Positions 1-6,593 of a stretch of DNA of 11,833 nt are shown here, in pieces. Numbering within the stretch: the stretch's first letter is position 1; each line of letters begins with the position of its first letter. Where the stretch lies: contig CAKSSN010000041.1 of the NCBI GenBank assembly GCA_934489015.1, positions 1 through 11,833 of the forward strand, given 5' to 3'. Origin of the DNA: an uncultured Clostridia bacterium (lineage in GTDB: Bacteria; Bacillota; Clostridia; UBA1381). A program made the position numbers and the translations under genes. The notes under the pieces are model-generated. The model was given only the letters and a program-made list of their open reading frames with translations. It did no database searches and was not told where the DNA came from.

Positions 1-390
1 AATGATATAGCCGAGAGATATGTGTCATATTCGCAGTCGGACAGAGTAAAGTTCAAAGCTGTAATTGAGAGTGAAGAGCCTAAAAGTCTTGACGAAATAA
101 GAGATATTGCGGAAAACCTGCATAGGTACAGTCTTGCGTATTATGCGGATACTGCGGAATCCTTTGCAACGGACTATCTTGCACACAATTTGCCAAAGGG
201 CTTTGATATGAATTTCTTTAAGCAGACGAACCTTACTCAACTCGGAAAGGCATTTGCCGAAAGACTCGGTGCGTCATTCACGGAATACGGAGTTATATCG
301 GCAAGAGGTAAGAGGCTGTATGACATAGTTCCGTGCGATAATGAGCAGACAGAAAAGCAAACAGAGGAGATGGGAGGAATGCAGATGTGA
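1..390 (+). CDS. ArdA-like antirestriction protein, C-terminal part (5' end outside window)
   Basis: The frame is open from base 1 with no stop upstream, so the gene starts before the window; the internal GTG at 22 is probably not its start. The visible ~129 residues match the C-terminal half of the next protein. Both share a helical stretch (here DRVKFKAVIE; there QQATYKAILE), an acidic region with an FA-x-x-x-L motif, and an ending of the type LG..-TEYG-(V/I)-(I/L). This is the C-terminal layout of ArdA-like proteins, which mimic DNA to block type I restriction enzymes in the recipient cell after conjugation. The stop overlaps the next GTG start by 4 bases (GTGA), indicating translational coupling. 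The family call rests on this resemblance to its neighbour and remembered family features; the N-terminal half is unseen. Confidence 0.6.
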   Translation, partial: NDIAERYVSYSQSDRVKFKAVIESEEPKSLDEIRDIAENLHRYSLAYYADTAESFATDYLAHNLPKGFDMNFFKQTNLTQLGKAFAERLGASFTEYGVISARGKRLYDIVPCDNEQTEKQTEEMGGMQM

Positions 391-1763
391 ATACGGAAAA
401 AAGAATAAAAGAACTTCTGAAAATTTTGAATGTACCGGAAGGTGTGGAAATTTCGGGAGAACAGGCAGAATCGGGAGCAATCCACATCGTTTTGAACGGC
501 GAATATTTTGACACTTACGATACGGTTGAAGATAGGCTGACTGACGGTAATTTAAAATATGCAAGGCAGGAAATTGAACCGGAGAAATATATAACGGCGA
601 TTATAAGTAACAGCGAATTTACAAGAGGTAAAGCAACAGAGTATTTTGGTGCCGGAATTACTCTTCCGGTCTTGGAAAATGAACTTGCGGACGCATATCA
701 GAGAGCAAGAGCAACGGCAGACAATGCCGCAGTAACATGGGTGGACTTGTTTGAACACAGCTATGATGAAAACAGTAAATATATAAAAAATACATCGATT
801 GAAGAACTGAACTTTTTGGCGGCAAGATTGCATATACTGTCCCCAAAAGAGCTTGTTGCATTTAAAGCTTGTATTGTAAGTGATGAGGGAATGTCGGCTG
901 CGGATATGATAAATCTGACATACAATCTAAATAATTATGAATCATATGCAGATGCGGACAGCTATGAGAAACTTGGCAGAATATTTACTCAGAACGGATA
1001 TGTGCCGGAACTTGAAAATCTTCCGAAGGGTGTGCTTGAATATATTGACTATTCTAAAATCGGCAGGAAGGTTCACAAAGAAAAACAAGGGATGTTCGCT
1101 GATGACGGATACGCATATAAAATATCGGACAATTTTAAAACCGTGTATGATGGTAAAACGTTTCCGGAACAGATAGAAAAAGATACATATTTGTTCAGGG
1201 TAAAGATTGGACAATATCCGAAAGATATGTCGGAGATGCCGCTGGGCTTGTGGATCAGTCTGCCTATGAAAAACGAAAAACTGAGTGATATAAAGAAAGC
1301 ATTAGGGGTGCATAAATGGGAAGAATGTGTGCTTCGAGGAGTACAGAGCATAATCCCCAATATGCAATATTCCATAGAGTCGGTTTGTAAAATAGAGAGC
1401 CTTAACCGTTTGGCGCAAAAAATATTGAAACTGAATGACGAGCAGCAGGCAACATATAAAGCGATACTTGAAGTTACAGGCTGCAAAACCGTAAGCAAGG
1501 CCGAGAGGCTTATTGATAAGTGTAATGACTTTAATCTGCACAGAGAAAACATATCCTTTGAAGATTTTGCGGAAAGAAATCTGACAGATGATGAAAAGGT
1601 GCATCTGCCTGAAAATTTAAAAAAATATTTTGACTTTGAACAGTATATGAAAGATGTACTTGGCGGTATGCGGATACATAAAACGGAATACGGAATATTA
1701 GAGCAGGTAAATGATAACTTTGATGCAGAGTTTTACGCGGAATCGGAGGAAAATGAGGTATAG
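387..1763 (+). CDS. ArdA-like antirestriction protein with two ArdA-like units
   Basis: This 458-residue acidic cytoplasmic protein appears to carry two successive ArdA-like units after a ~60-residue N-terminal extension. Unit 1 (about 65-245) contains GAGITLP near residue 88, a segment beginning IEELNFLAARLHIL, and the characteristic YIDYSKIGRK...GMFADDGYAY block near 216-242. Unit 2 (about 265-445) contains GLWISLP, then IESLNRLAQKILKL and an ending with FDFEQYMKDVLGG and TEYGIL. Single ArdA proteins are usually about 165-180 residues, so this is about twice to two and a half times that length. ArdA proteins mimic B-form DNA and inhibit type I restriction-modification enzymes, protecting incoming mobile DNA. 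The start is GTG at 387, with GGGAGG nine bases upstream and overlapping the previous stop. The ArdA assignment is good; activity against a particular restriction system cannot be judged. Confidence 0.7.
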   Translation: MNTEKRIKELLKILNVPEGVEISGEQAESGAIHIVLNGEYFDTYDTVEDRLTDGNLKYARQEIEPEKYITAIISNSEFTRGKATEYFGAGITLPVLENELADAYQRARATADNAAVTWVDLFEHSYDENSKYIKNTSIEELNFLAARLHILSPKELVAFKACIVSDEGMSAADMINLTYNLNNYESYADADSYEKLGRIFTQNGYVPELENLPKGVLEYIDYSKIGRKVHKEKQGMFADDGYAYKISDNFKTVYDGKTFPEQIEKDTYLFRVKIGQYPKDMSEMPLGLWISLPMKNEKLSDIKKALGVHKWEECVLRGVQSIIPNMQYSIESVCKIESLNRLAQKILKLNDEQQATYKAILEVTGCKTVSKAERLIDKCNDFNLHRENISFEDFAERNLTDDEKVHLPENLKKYFDFEQYMKDVLGGMRIHKTEYGILEQVNDNFDAEFYAESEENEV

Positions 1764-1786
1764 ATCAGACGGGAGGTGACGATAAT

Positions 1787-2410
1787 ATGGCGTCCGTAAA
1801 AATATCCGAAAACGGAATTATTGAGTTCTATGGTAATAAGGCAGGCTTTGTTAAAAGCAGAACGGCATATATTGATAAAATGTTTGAACGCAGGGAATTG
1901 ACAGAAGTGCTGACGCAAGGCTATGCACTAAAAGTAGAAAGCCGGGACGGAATATACGATCGCCTTATTTCGGGGGAGGAGGCACAGACCGAAATGCTGA
2001 AGCTATGTCGTATTTATCAGCTAAAGCCGAGCGTAGATGTTCAAATGAAATTTATAAGCCTGTCCGACATGGAAAGGCTTGGGTTTGGAAAGCCGAACAT
2101 TAAAAATTATGATGTTGTTTACGACGGCAATATTGAAACCAATGACCTTGATGAGATATATGGGAAACTGTATATAGATGCCAATGTTGAGGGTTACAGC
2201 GGTCATGCTATGACGATGTCGGATGTCGTTGAATTGTATGACGATAACGAAAGCACCTTTTATTATGTGGACAAGGGTGGATATACAAGAATACGGTTTT
2301 CGGATGAAGAACCTGAAATCAGCATAGAGCTGCAAAATGAAAAAGAGGCAGTAAATATGCCGGAAGAAACCGAACCGGAAGAAAAAGTAGTATTCAAATT
2401 TACGATGTGA
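1787..2410 (+). CDS. YodL-like domain protein
   Basis: This is a 207-residue soluble protein. Residues ~78-171 match the YodL-like domain found in Firmicutes mobile-element proteins. The visible landmarks are a YQLKP start, LGF then a KNYDVVYDG motif (~106-114), LDEIYGKLYID (~121-131), a GHAMTMSDVVEL motif (~139-150) and the ending YYVDKGGYTRIRF (~159-171). Residues 1-75 are not recognised. The C-terminus (175-200) is Glu/Pro-rich and probably disordered. YodL-like domains often occur beside or fused to antirestriction and LPD-type domains in conjugative elements; their biochemical function is not established. ATG 1787 is preceded by a strong GGAGGTGA seven bases upstream. The gene lies between the ArdA-like gene and the SpoVG homologue, probably in one operon. 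Confidence 0.72.
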   Translation: MASVKISENGIIEFYGNKAGFVKSRTAYIDKMFERRELTEVLTQGYALKVESRDGIYDRLISGEEAQTEMLKLCRIYQLKPSVDVQMKFISLSDMERLGFGKPNIKNYDVVYDGNIETNDLDEIYGKLYIDANVEGYSGHAMTMSDVVELYDDNESTFYYVDKGGYTRIRFSDEEPEISIELQNEKEAVNMPEETEPEEKVVFKFTM

Positions 2411-2418
2411 GGAGGTGG
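2411..2418 (+). promoter_or_regulatory. Ribosome binding site deciding the SpoVG start
   Basis: GGAGGTGG immediately follows the YodL-like stop codon and lies eight bases before ATG 2427. The GTG at 2415 falls inside this site and so cannot be the start. TTG 2424 is possible but ATG 2427 fits the SpoVG N-terminus better. Confidence 0.6.
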
Positions 2419-2426
2419 TTGGGTTG

Positions 2427-2693
2427 ATGCAGGTTAAAATCACAAAAATTATAAACGCAGAAAAACTTAAAGCATATGCAACGGCGTGTTTTGATGATAA
2501 TTTTCTGATCACCGGGATAAGAGTTATTGACTCCAAAAACGGAATATTTGTTGCAATGCCGAGCAGACGAAAGAAATCGGGTGAGTTTACGGATGTCTGT
2601 TTCCCGGTTACAAGAGAAATGCGTGAAAGAATTTCCAGAGAAGTCTTGGCGGCTTATGAGGAGGAAATCTCAAAAGCTGCAGATGAAGTTTGA
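2427..2693 (+). CDS. spoVG: SpoVG family RNA/DNA-binding regulator
   Basis: The protein has 88 residues from ATG 2427 (MQVKITKI...), close to the usual ~85-95 of SpoVG. The diagnostic core is visible: LKAYATACFDDNFLITGIRV (residues ~14-33), VIDSKNGIFVAMPSRR (~33-48) and GEFTDVCFPVTREMRERI (~52-69). SpoVG is a small dimeric nucleic-acid-binding protein, named for a Bacillus sporulation effect and later shown to regulate many genes in Firmicutes and Borrelia. Here it lies between antirestriction-type genes and pilus assembly genes, which suggests an element-encoded regulator of this locus; that role is inferred from position. Reading from GTG 2415 would add four residues but places the start inside the ribosome binding site. 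Confidence 0.85.
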   Translation: MQVKITKIINAEKLKAYATACFDDNFLITGIRVIDSKNGIFVAMPSRRKKSGEFTDVCFPVTREMRERISREVLAAYEEEISKAADEV

Positions 2694-2711
2694 AAGAGAG
2701 GTATTCAAAAA

Positions 2712-2942
2712 ATGAAAAAAATTGTTATGAAAGCGGCTGTAAAATTGAATTTATTTAGGTATAAAACAGGCAGAATTATTGCCGATAACAGCGGTCAAAG
2801 TGCGCTTGATACAGCAATCGTGTGCCTTATTGCGATCGTTCTTGGAGCTTTGATCCTTGCTGGATTGTATGCTCTTATTGATTCAGAGGTTATGCCGACA
2901 CTGTCGCAAAGGATAAAAGATATGTTCGATTATACGAATTAA
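2712..2942 (+). CDS. Flp-pilin-like small membrane protein (DUF6133-like)
   Basis: This 76-residue protein has a basic N-terminus (~1-25), then NSGQSALDTA leading into one strongly hydrophobic helix (~33-55), and a short polar end (VMPTLSQRIKDMF). This is the layout of Flp/Tad prepilins and of the DUF6133 proteins of Clostridia mobile elements. Cutting after Gly28 would leave QSALD, with Asp rather than the usual Glu at mature position +5. It is the likely major pilin or pseudopilin, processed by the peptidase encoded downstream and assembled by the CpaF/TadB/TadC machine. ATG 2712 has AGAGAGG ten bases upstream. The DUF6133 label comes from remembered sequence features, not a search; the pilin role is inferred from topology and context. 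Confidence 0.65.
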   Translation: MKKIVMKAAVKLNLFRYKTGRIIADNSGQSALDTAIVCLIAIVLGALILAGLYALIDSEVMPTLSQRIKDMFDYTN

Positions 2943-2957
2943 AACGGAGGATGCGCA

Positions 2958-3278
2958 ATGAAAGATAAAAGTTTAACTGACATAAACGAACTGTGGGAAT
3001 ATGCGTGCAGCGGCAATATCGAAAAATTAAAGGAATACTATGCAAACGGCGGCAGCGTCAACAATCGCTATTCCAAATTCGGGGAAGGTCATTCTCTGAT
3101 TATGGGGGCATTTCGCAATAATCAATTTGAAACAGTGGAGTATCTTATGTCAGAGGGTGAGAGCCTGTCTCCGAAAGAAACTGCTGAAATAAAAACCGAA
3201 CTGCGAAAGCTTGAACTTATGCAGAAACTTACGAAACCGGAGGAACAAGAAGATATGGGTATGACGCACAGTATGTAA
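2958..3278 (+). CDS. Small ankyrin-repeat-like protein
   Basis: This 106-residue soluble protein has no signal peptide or membrane segment. Residues ~11-70 look like two degenerate ankyrin repeats. The first is ELWEYACSGNIEKLKEYYANGG and the second is built around HSLIMGAFRNNQFETVEYLMSEG; both show the helix-turn-helix pattern A..GN.E.(L/V).(Y/E)L...G. The C-terminal 30 residues are charged and probably helical, then flexible. Ankyrin repeats mediate protein-protein contacts, so this may be an adaptor for the pilus machinery or a regulator, but no partner can be identified. ATG 2958 has CGGAGGA six bases upstream. It lies between the pilin-like gene and the prepilin peptidase and is not a standard Tad component. 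Confidence 0.55.
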   Translation: MKDKSLTDINELWEYACSGNIEKLKEYYANGGSVNNRYSKFGEGHSLIMGAFRNNQFETVEYLMSEGESLSPKETAEIKTELRKLELMQKLTKPEEQEDMGMTHSM

Positions 3279-3289
3279 AAATACAGGCG

Positions 3290-3742
3290 GTGTCAGAAGA
3301 TGCCGTCTATATTTTTGCCTTTACGAAGGAGGCGGACAGAATAAAAGAATTTTGTATTACAGCGGTTATGGTATATGCGTCTGCGGTGGATATAGAAAAA
3401 CGTCAGTTTCCGAATGTATGTCAGCTTATGCTGATTGCAATCTATTTTATCGAATTTAATATATCAAATTTATGGGGTGCAATTACTGCAATCCCATTTT
3501 TTATTGCCTCATTTAAAACCGATAAAATGGGTATGGGGGACAGTAAAGCTGTGCTGTTGCTTGGGGGCTTGATAGGAATAAACAAAATGCTGCCGACAGT
3601 TATTGCAGGCTGTATCATCTTTATAGTCTATGGTCTGGCGGCTGGAAAAAGAAAAGGCGAAAAGGAACTCCCGTTCATTCCGTCTTTAACATTGGGATAT
3701 ATTACGGAGGTGTTGATATTTGAAATTTTTAGATGTGTTTAA
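3290..3742 (+). CDS. Type IV prepilin peptidase (A24 family, TadV/CpaA-like)
   Basis: This is an integral membrane aspartic protease that removes class III leader peptides from Flp-type prepilins at the cytoplasmic face. From GTG 3290 it has 150 residues. Both catalytic aspartates are in the family pattern: SAVDIEKRQFPN (Asp34) and KMGMGDSK (the GxGD motif, Asp84). About five or six hydrophobic helices are visible (~22-33, 44-58, 62-76, 86-97, 101-117, 131-147), and the LPFIPSLTLGYI ending is typical of compact A24 enzymes. The N-methylation domain of large PilD enzymes is absent, as usual for Tad peptidases. The start is uncertain: a perfect ribosome site favours an AUA codon at 3341 (133 residues, beginning just before helix 1), whereas GTG 3290 has no good site. 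The 3' end overlaps the next gene by 23 bases. Confidence 0.82.
   Translation: MSEDAVYIFAFTKEADRIKEFCITAVMVYASAVDIEKRQFPNVCQLMLIAIYFIEFNISNLWGAITAIPFFIASFKTDKMGMGDSKAVLLLGGLIGINKMLPTVIAGCIIFIVYGLAAGKRKGEKELPFIPSLTLGYITEVLIFEIFRCV
3326..3332 (+). promoter_or_regulatory. Strong ribosome binding site pointing to a non-standard AUA start
   Basis: AAGGAGG is a perfect Shine-Dalgarno sequence inside the 5' part of the prepilin peptidase frame. It is followed at the ideal eight-base spacing by ATA (3341-3343), in frame with the peptidase. No ATG, GTG or TTG lies in frame at a suitable distance; the next in-frame ATG is at 3368. The GTG at 3290 lacks a comparable site. Confidence 0.45.
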
Positions 3743-4499
3743 AAACCGAATGGTGCTTGGCATAACCTGCATCGTTCTTGCGTTTGTAATTTGTTTTGTG
3801 ATTTCGCCGCTTGTATCGAGGACGGGAAATAAGACTGTTTCGGTTGTCAGAGTGGTAAATGATATAAAAAGCGGTGATGAAATAACAAAGAATATGGTGT
3901 CGGAGGTAAAGATACCGAATACCAATCAGCCGGATAATATTGTATCCGACACAAAATCGGTAATCGGAAAGTATGCTTCAATGGATATGATTAAAGGCGA
4001 TTATGTTCTGAAAGAAAAGGTGGCCGATACGCCGTATGTTGAGAACACATACTTTGCAAAACTGGATGGTGAAAAACGTGCAATTTCCGTTACGCTTAAA
4101 AGCTTTGCAACAGGTCTTTCGGGAAAACTGAAATCGGGCGATATAGTTTCGGTCATTGCACCCGATTATCAAAAATCGGGAATGACGGTTGTTCCGGTTG
4201 AACTTCAGTATGTAGAGGTAATTGCGGCAACAGCCAAGACGGGAGCCGATGTTGAGAATGTAGGCGAAGATGAATCCGAGCTTCCGAGTACGGTGACACT
4301 TCTTGCAACGGAAGCACAGGCAAAAATGCTTGCAGAGCTTGAAAAGACCGGTACAATTCATATGTCGCTTGTCTATCGGGGAGAACGCAAGACGGCAGAA
4401 AAATTCTTAAAGGCACAGGATGAGGTCTTAAATCCTCCGCAGGAGGAAAATACGGCTGAAAATGCAGCGGAGGGCGGTGAGGTGCAAAATGCACAGTAA
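3720..4499 (+). CDS. cpaB: Flp pilus assembly protein CpaB/RcpC (SAF domain)
   Basis: This 259-residue protein has one N-terminal membrane helix (~11-31) and an extracytoplasmic remainder. Residues ~41-104 form a SAF domain (VVNDIKSGDEITKNMV, then a segment ending GDYVLKEKV). Residues ~115-220 resemble the RcpC/CpaB part (ISVTLKSFATGLSGKLKSGD followed by IVSVIAP, later LLATEAQAKMLAELEKTG). The last 25 residues are Glu/Asn-rich and likely flexible. In Gram-negative Tad systems CpaB/RcpC acts in the envelope near the secretin; here no secretin exists, so it probably acts on the outer face of the membrane in pilus assembly or wall passage. The start is TTG 3720, with GGAGG nine bases upstream. 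The 3' end overlaps the CpaE-like gene by 11 bases. Confidence 0.82.
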   Translation: MKFLDVFKNRMVLGITCIVLAFVICFVISPLVSRTGNKTVSVVRVVNDIKSGDEITKNMVSEVKIPNTNQPDNIVSDTKSVIGKYASMDMIKGDYVLKEKVADTPYVENTYFAKLDGEKRAISVTLKSFATGLSGKLKSGDIVSVIAPDYQKSGMTVVPVELQYVEVIAATAKTGADVENVGEDESELPSTVTLLATEAQAKMLAELEKTGTIHMSLVYRGERKTAEKFLKAQDEVLNPPQEENTAENAAEGGEVQNAQ

Positions 4500-5238
4500 T
4501 CAGGTGCTTGCAGTATGGGGAAGTCCGTCATGCGGAAAAACAACGGTTGCGGCGAAAATCGTAAACTATATAGCAGCGAATAAAGATGATGTTGTACTTC
4601 TTATGTGCGATACCGATGCACCGCCGCTGCCGCTGCTTGTTCCGCCGTCAGAAATAGAAGAAGAAAAATCACTCGGAAGTATTTTGGCGGCGGCAAGAGT
4701 GACGGAAAATCTCATAATGCAAAACAGTATAACTTTAAAGAAAAACAAGCATATTTCATTGATAGGAATGTTAAAGGGCGAGAATGCATTTTCATATCCG
4801 AGATACACCGGAGAGCAGGCAAAACAGCTCATAGACGCACTTCGGGAAATCGCCGATTATATCGTGATTGACTGCTCAAGTCATTTATCGGACGATGTTC
4901 TTTCAACTATGTCAATTATAGAAGCGGACTGTGTGCTTCGGCTTATAAACTGTGATCTGAAATCAATATCCTATCTGTCATCGCAGCTTCCGCTCATAAG
5001 CGATGCAAAATTTAAAACGGACAGACAGCTGAAAGTCGCCAATAATGTGAAAAGCATTCATTCGGGCGAAAATATAGAACAGGTACTCGGCAGTGTGGCT
5101 TTCACAATTCCCCATTCGGATTTGGTGGAAAACCAATACCTTACCGGCGAGCTTTTAAAAGATACTCCTGTAAAAAGAGAAAGCAAAGCATTCAGGACGG
5201 TTATTGAGGAAATATGCGGGGAGGTGTTTGAGCTATGA
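4489..5238 (+). CDS. CpaE/TadZ-like ParA-superfamily ATPase
   Basis: This is a 249-residue cytoplasmic P-loop ATPase. The Walker A motif is GSPSCGKTT at ~11-19, Walker A' is LLMCDTDAP (~37-45) and Walker B is YIVIDCSS (~124-131), the order seen in MinD/ParA-like CpaE and TadZ proteins. The lysine at the beginning of the deviant ParA Walker A motif is missing here (WGSPS instead of KGG). No receiver domain precedes the ATPase; CpaE in Gram-negatives often has one. TadZ/CpaE proteins set the position of the Tad machine and may recruit CpaF. ATG 4489, with GAGGTG just upstream, is preferred over ATG 4462, which would add nine residues ahead of the P-loop strand. The stop overlaps the next ATG by four bases. 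Confidence 0.75.
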   Translation: MHSNQVLAVWGSPSCGKTTVAAKIVNYIAANKDDVVLLMCDTDAPPLPLLVPPSEIEEEKSLGSILAAARVTENLIMQNSITLKKNKHISLIGMLKGENAFSYPRYTGEQAKQLIDALREIADYIVIDCSSHLSDDVLSTMSIIEADCVLRLINCDLKSISYLSSQLPLISDAKFKTDRQLKVANNVKSIHSGENIEQVLGSVAFTIPHSDLVENQYLTGELLKDTPVKRESKAFRTVIEEICGEVFEL

Positions 5239-6593
5239 TAGAGAGAAATACAGCACAGGATTTGTTCTTTGCACCGACAAAAATGATGGAATTTACAAAA
5301 ATACTTTCTGACGTTCAGGAATATATGTCCGAAAAACATTCTTCTCTGGTTCTCGGTTCAGATGATGAGGAAATGAGAACACAGATAAGATTTCTGATAG
5401 AAAAATATCTTACCGATAACCGAATCTCTGCTGAGGGTATGTCAAGCGAACAGCTCATGGCAAGACTGGAAGATGAAATGCTCGGTCTTTCGTTCCTGAC
5501 AAAATATATCTATGGAAAAGGTATTGAGGAAATCAATATAAACTCGTGGAAGGATATTGAGGTATATTACAGCGGCGGACGTAAAGAAAAGATACCCGAA
5601 CACTTTGAATCAAAACAGCACGCACTGAATATTATCCGAAAAATGCTTCATAAATCGGGAATGGTGCTTGATAATGCCTCGCCGGTAGTCCTCGGACACC
5701 TTTCAAAAGCAATTAGAATATCGGCAATCAAATCACCCGTGGTAGATGATGATATTGGAGTAACGGCATCTATCCGAATTGTGAATCCTCAAAGCTTTTC
5801 GATGGAGGACTTGATAAGCTCCGGAACTGCAACGGAAACTATGCTGTATTTTCTGTCGCAGGCGCTTCGGTATGGGGTAAGCACCTGTGCCGCCGGAGCA
5901 ACAGGCTCAGGGAAAACCACAATGGCGGGCTGGCTTCTCTCAACGATCCCCGATGAAAAACGAATACTCACAATAGAAAGCGGAAGCCGTGAGTTTGATC
6001 TCGTGAAAGAAAAAGACGGGAAAGTGATAAACAGCGTGGTACATATGCTTGCAAGACCGTCGGAGAACGATAAGCAAAACATTGATCAGGATATTCTGCT
6101 TGACTATTCACTGCGTTTTAATCCCGATATTATAGCTGTCGGGGAAATGAGAGGACCGGAGGCATACACTGCACAGGAAGCCTCAAGAACAGGGCATACG
6201 GTATTGACAACAATACATTCAAACTCATGCGAATCGACATATAACCGAATGGTAACGCTGTGCAAAAGGAAAGTTGATATGGGGGATGAAACCTTGTATG
6301 GACTTGTAACAGAGGCGTTTCCGCTGATTGTTTATTGCAAACAGCTTGAAAACCGGGAACGAAAGATTATGGAAATTCAGGAGTGCGAAATAAAACCAAA
6401 CGGTGAAAGGGTAATACGACCGCTTTACAGATATGACATCTGCGAAAACAGATATGAAAACGGAAAGTTGATTATACGCGGTGAACACAAAATAATCAAT
6501 GATATATCCGATAGCTTAAAGAAACGGCTGGTGGATAACGGTATGCCAGGCAGTACGCTTGAAAAATTTACAAAGGGGATGATGAGATGCTGA
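5235..6593 (+). CDS. cpaF: CpaF/TadA-family secretion ATPase
   Basis: This is the motor ATPase of the Tad/Flp assembly system, 452 residues, soluble, expected to work as a hexamer at the membrane. The N-terminal half (~45-215) carries the family's non-catalytic domain, including YIYGKGIEEININ (~91-103). Walker A is GATGSGKTT (221-229), the Asp-box region is TIESGSREFDL (~246-256), Walker B lies in NPDIIAVGEMRGPEA (~296-310) and the His box is GHTVLTTIHSNS (320-331). All the standard catalytic elements look intact. It should act on the TadB/TadC platform encoded just downstream. ATG 5235 has GGGGAGGTG about eight bases upstream and overlaps the previous stop by four bases; the 3' end overlaps the tadB-like start by seven. 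VirB11-type conjugation ATPases are relatives, but the neighbours support CpaF/TadA. Confidence 0.93.
   Translation: MIERNTAQDLFFAPTKMMEFTKILSDVQEYMSEKHSSLVLGSDDEEMRTQIRFLIEKYLTDNRISAEGMSSEQLMARLEDEMLGLSFLTKYIYGKGIEEININSWKDIEVYYSGGRKEKIPEHFESKQHALNIIRKMLHKSGMVLDNASPVVLGHLSKAIRISAIKSPVVDDDIGVTASIRIVNPQSFSMEDLISSGTATETMLYFLSQALRYGVSTCAAGATGSGKTTMAGWLLSTIPDEKRILTIESGSREFDLVKEKDGKVINSVVHMLARPSENDKQNIDQDILLDYSLRFNPDIIAVGEMRGPEAYTAQEASRTGHTVLTTIHSNSCESTYNRMVTLCKRKVDMGDETLYGLVTEAFPLIVYCKQLENRERKIMEIQECEIKPNGERVIRPLYRYDICENRYENGKLIIRGEHKIINDISDSLKKRLVDNGMPGSTLEKFTKGMMRC

Noticed and set aside
22..390. GTG 22 as a true start of the first gene
   Set aside because: The frame is open to base 1 and residues upstream of GTG 22 (NDIAERY) align with the start of the homologous helix in the next protein, so the gene simply enters from outside the window.
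1073..1552. Long minus-strand open frame
   Set aside because: It is fully antisense to the ArdA-like gene, with no ribosome site or recognisable protein features; a composition shadow. The same applies to the minus-strand frame at 2021-2536.
4462..4488. ATG 4462 as the start of the CpaE-like gene
   Set aside because: ATG 4489 has a better-placed GAGGTG site and starts directly before the P-loop strand; the extra nine residues are just the overlap with the cpaB end.
5235..6593. CpaF-like ATPase as a VirB11 conjugation ATPase
   Set aside because: The neighbours (A24 peptidase, CpaB, CpaE-like, two GspF-like platform proteins) are Tad components and no VirB genes are visible.
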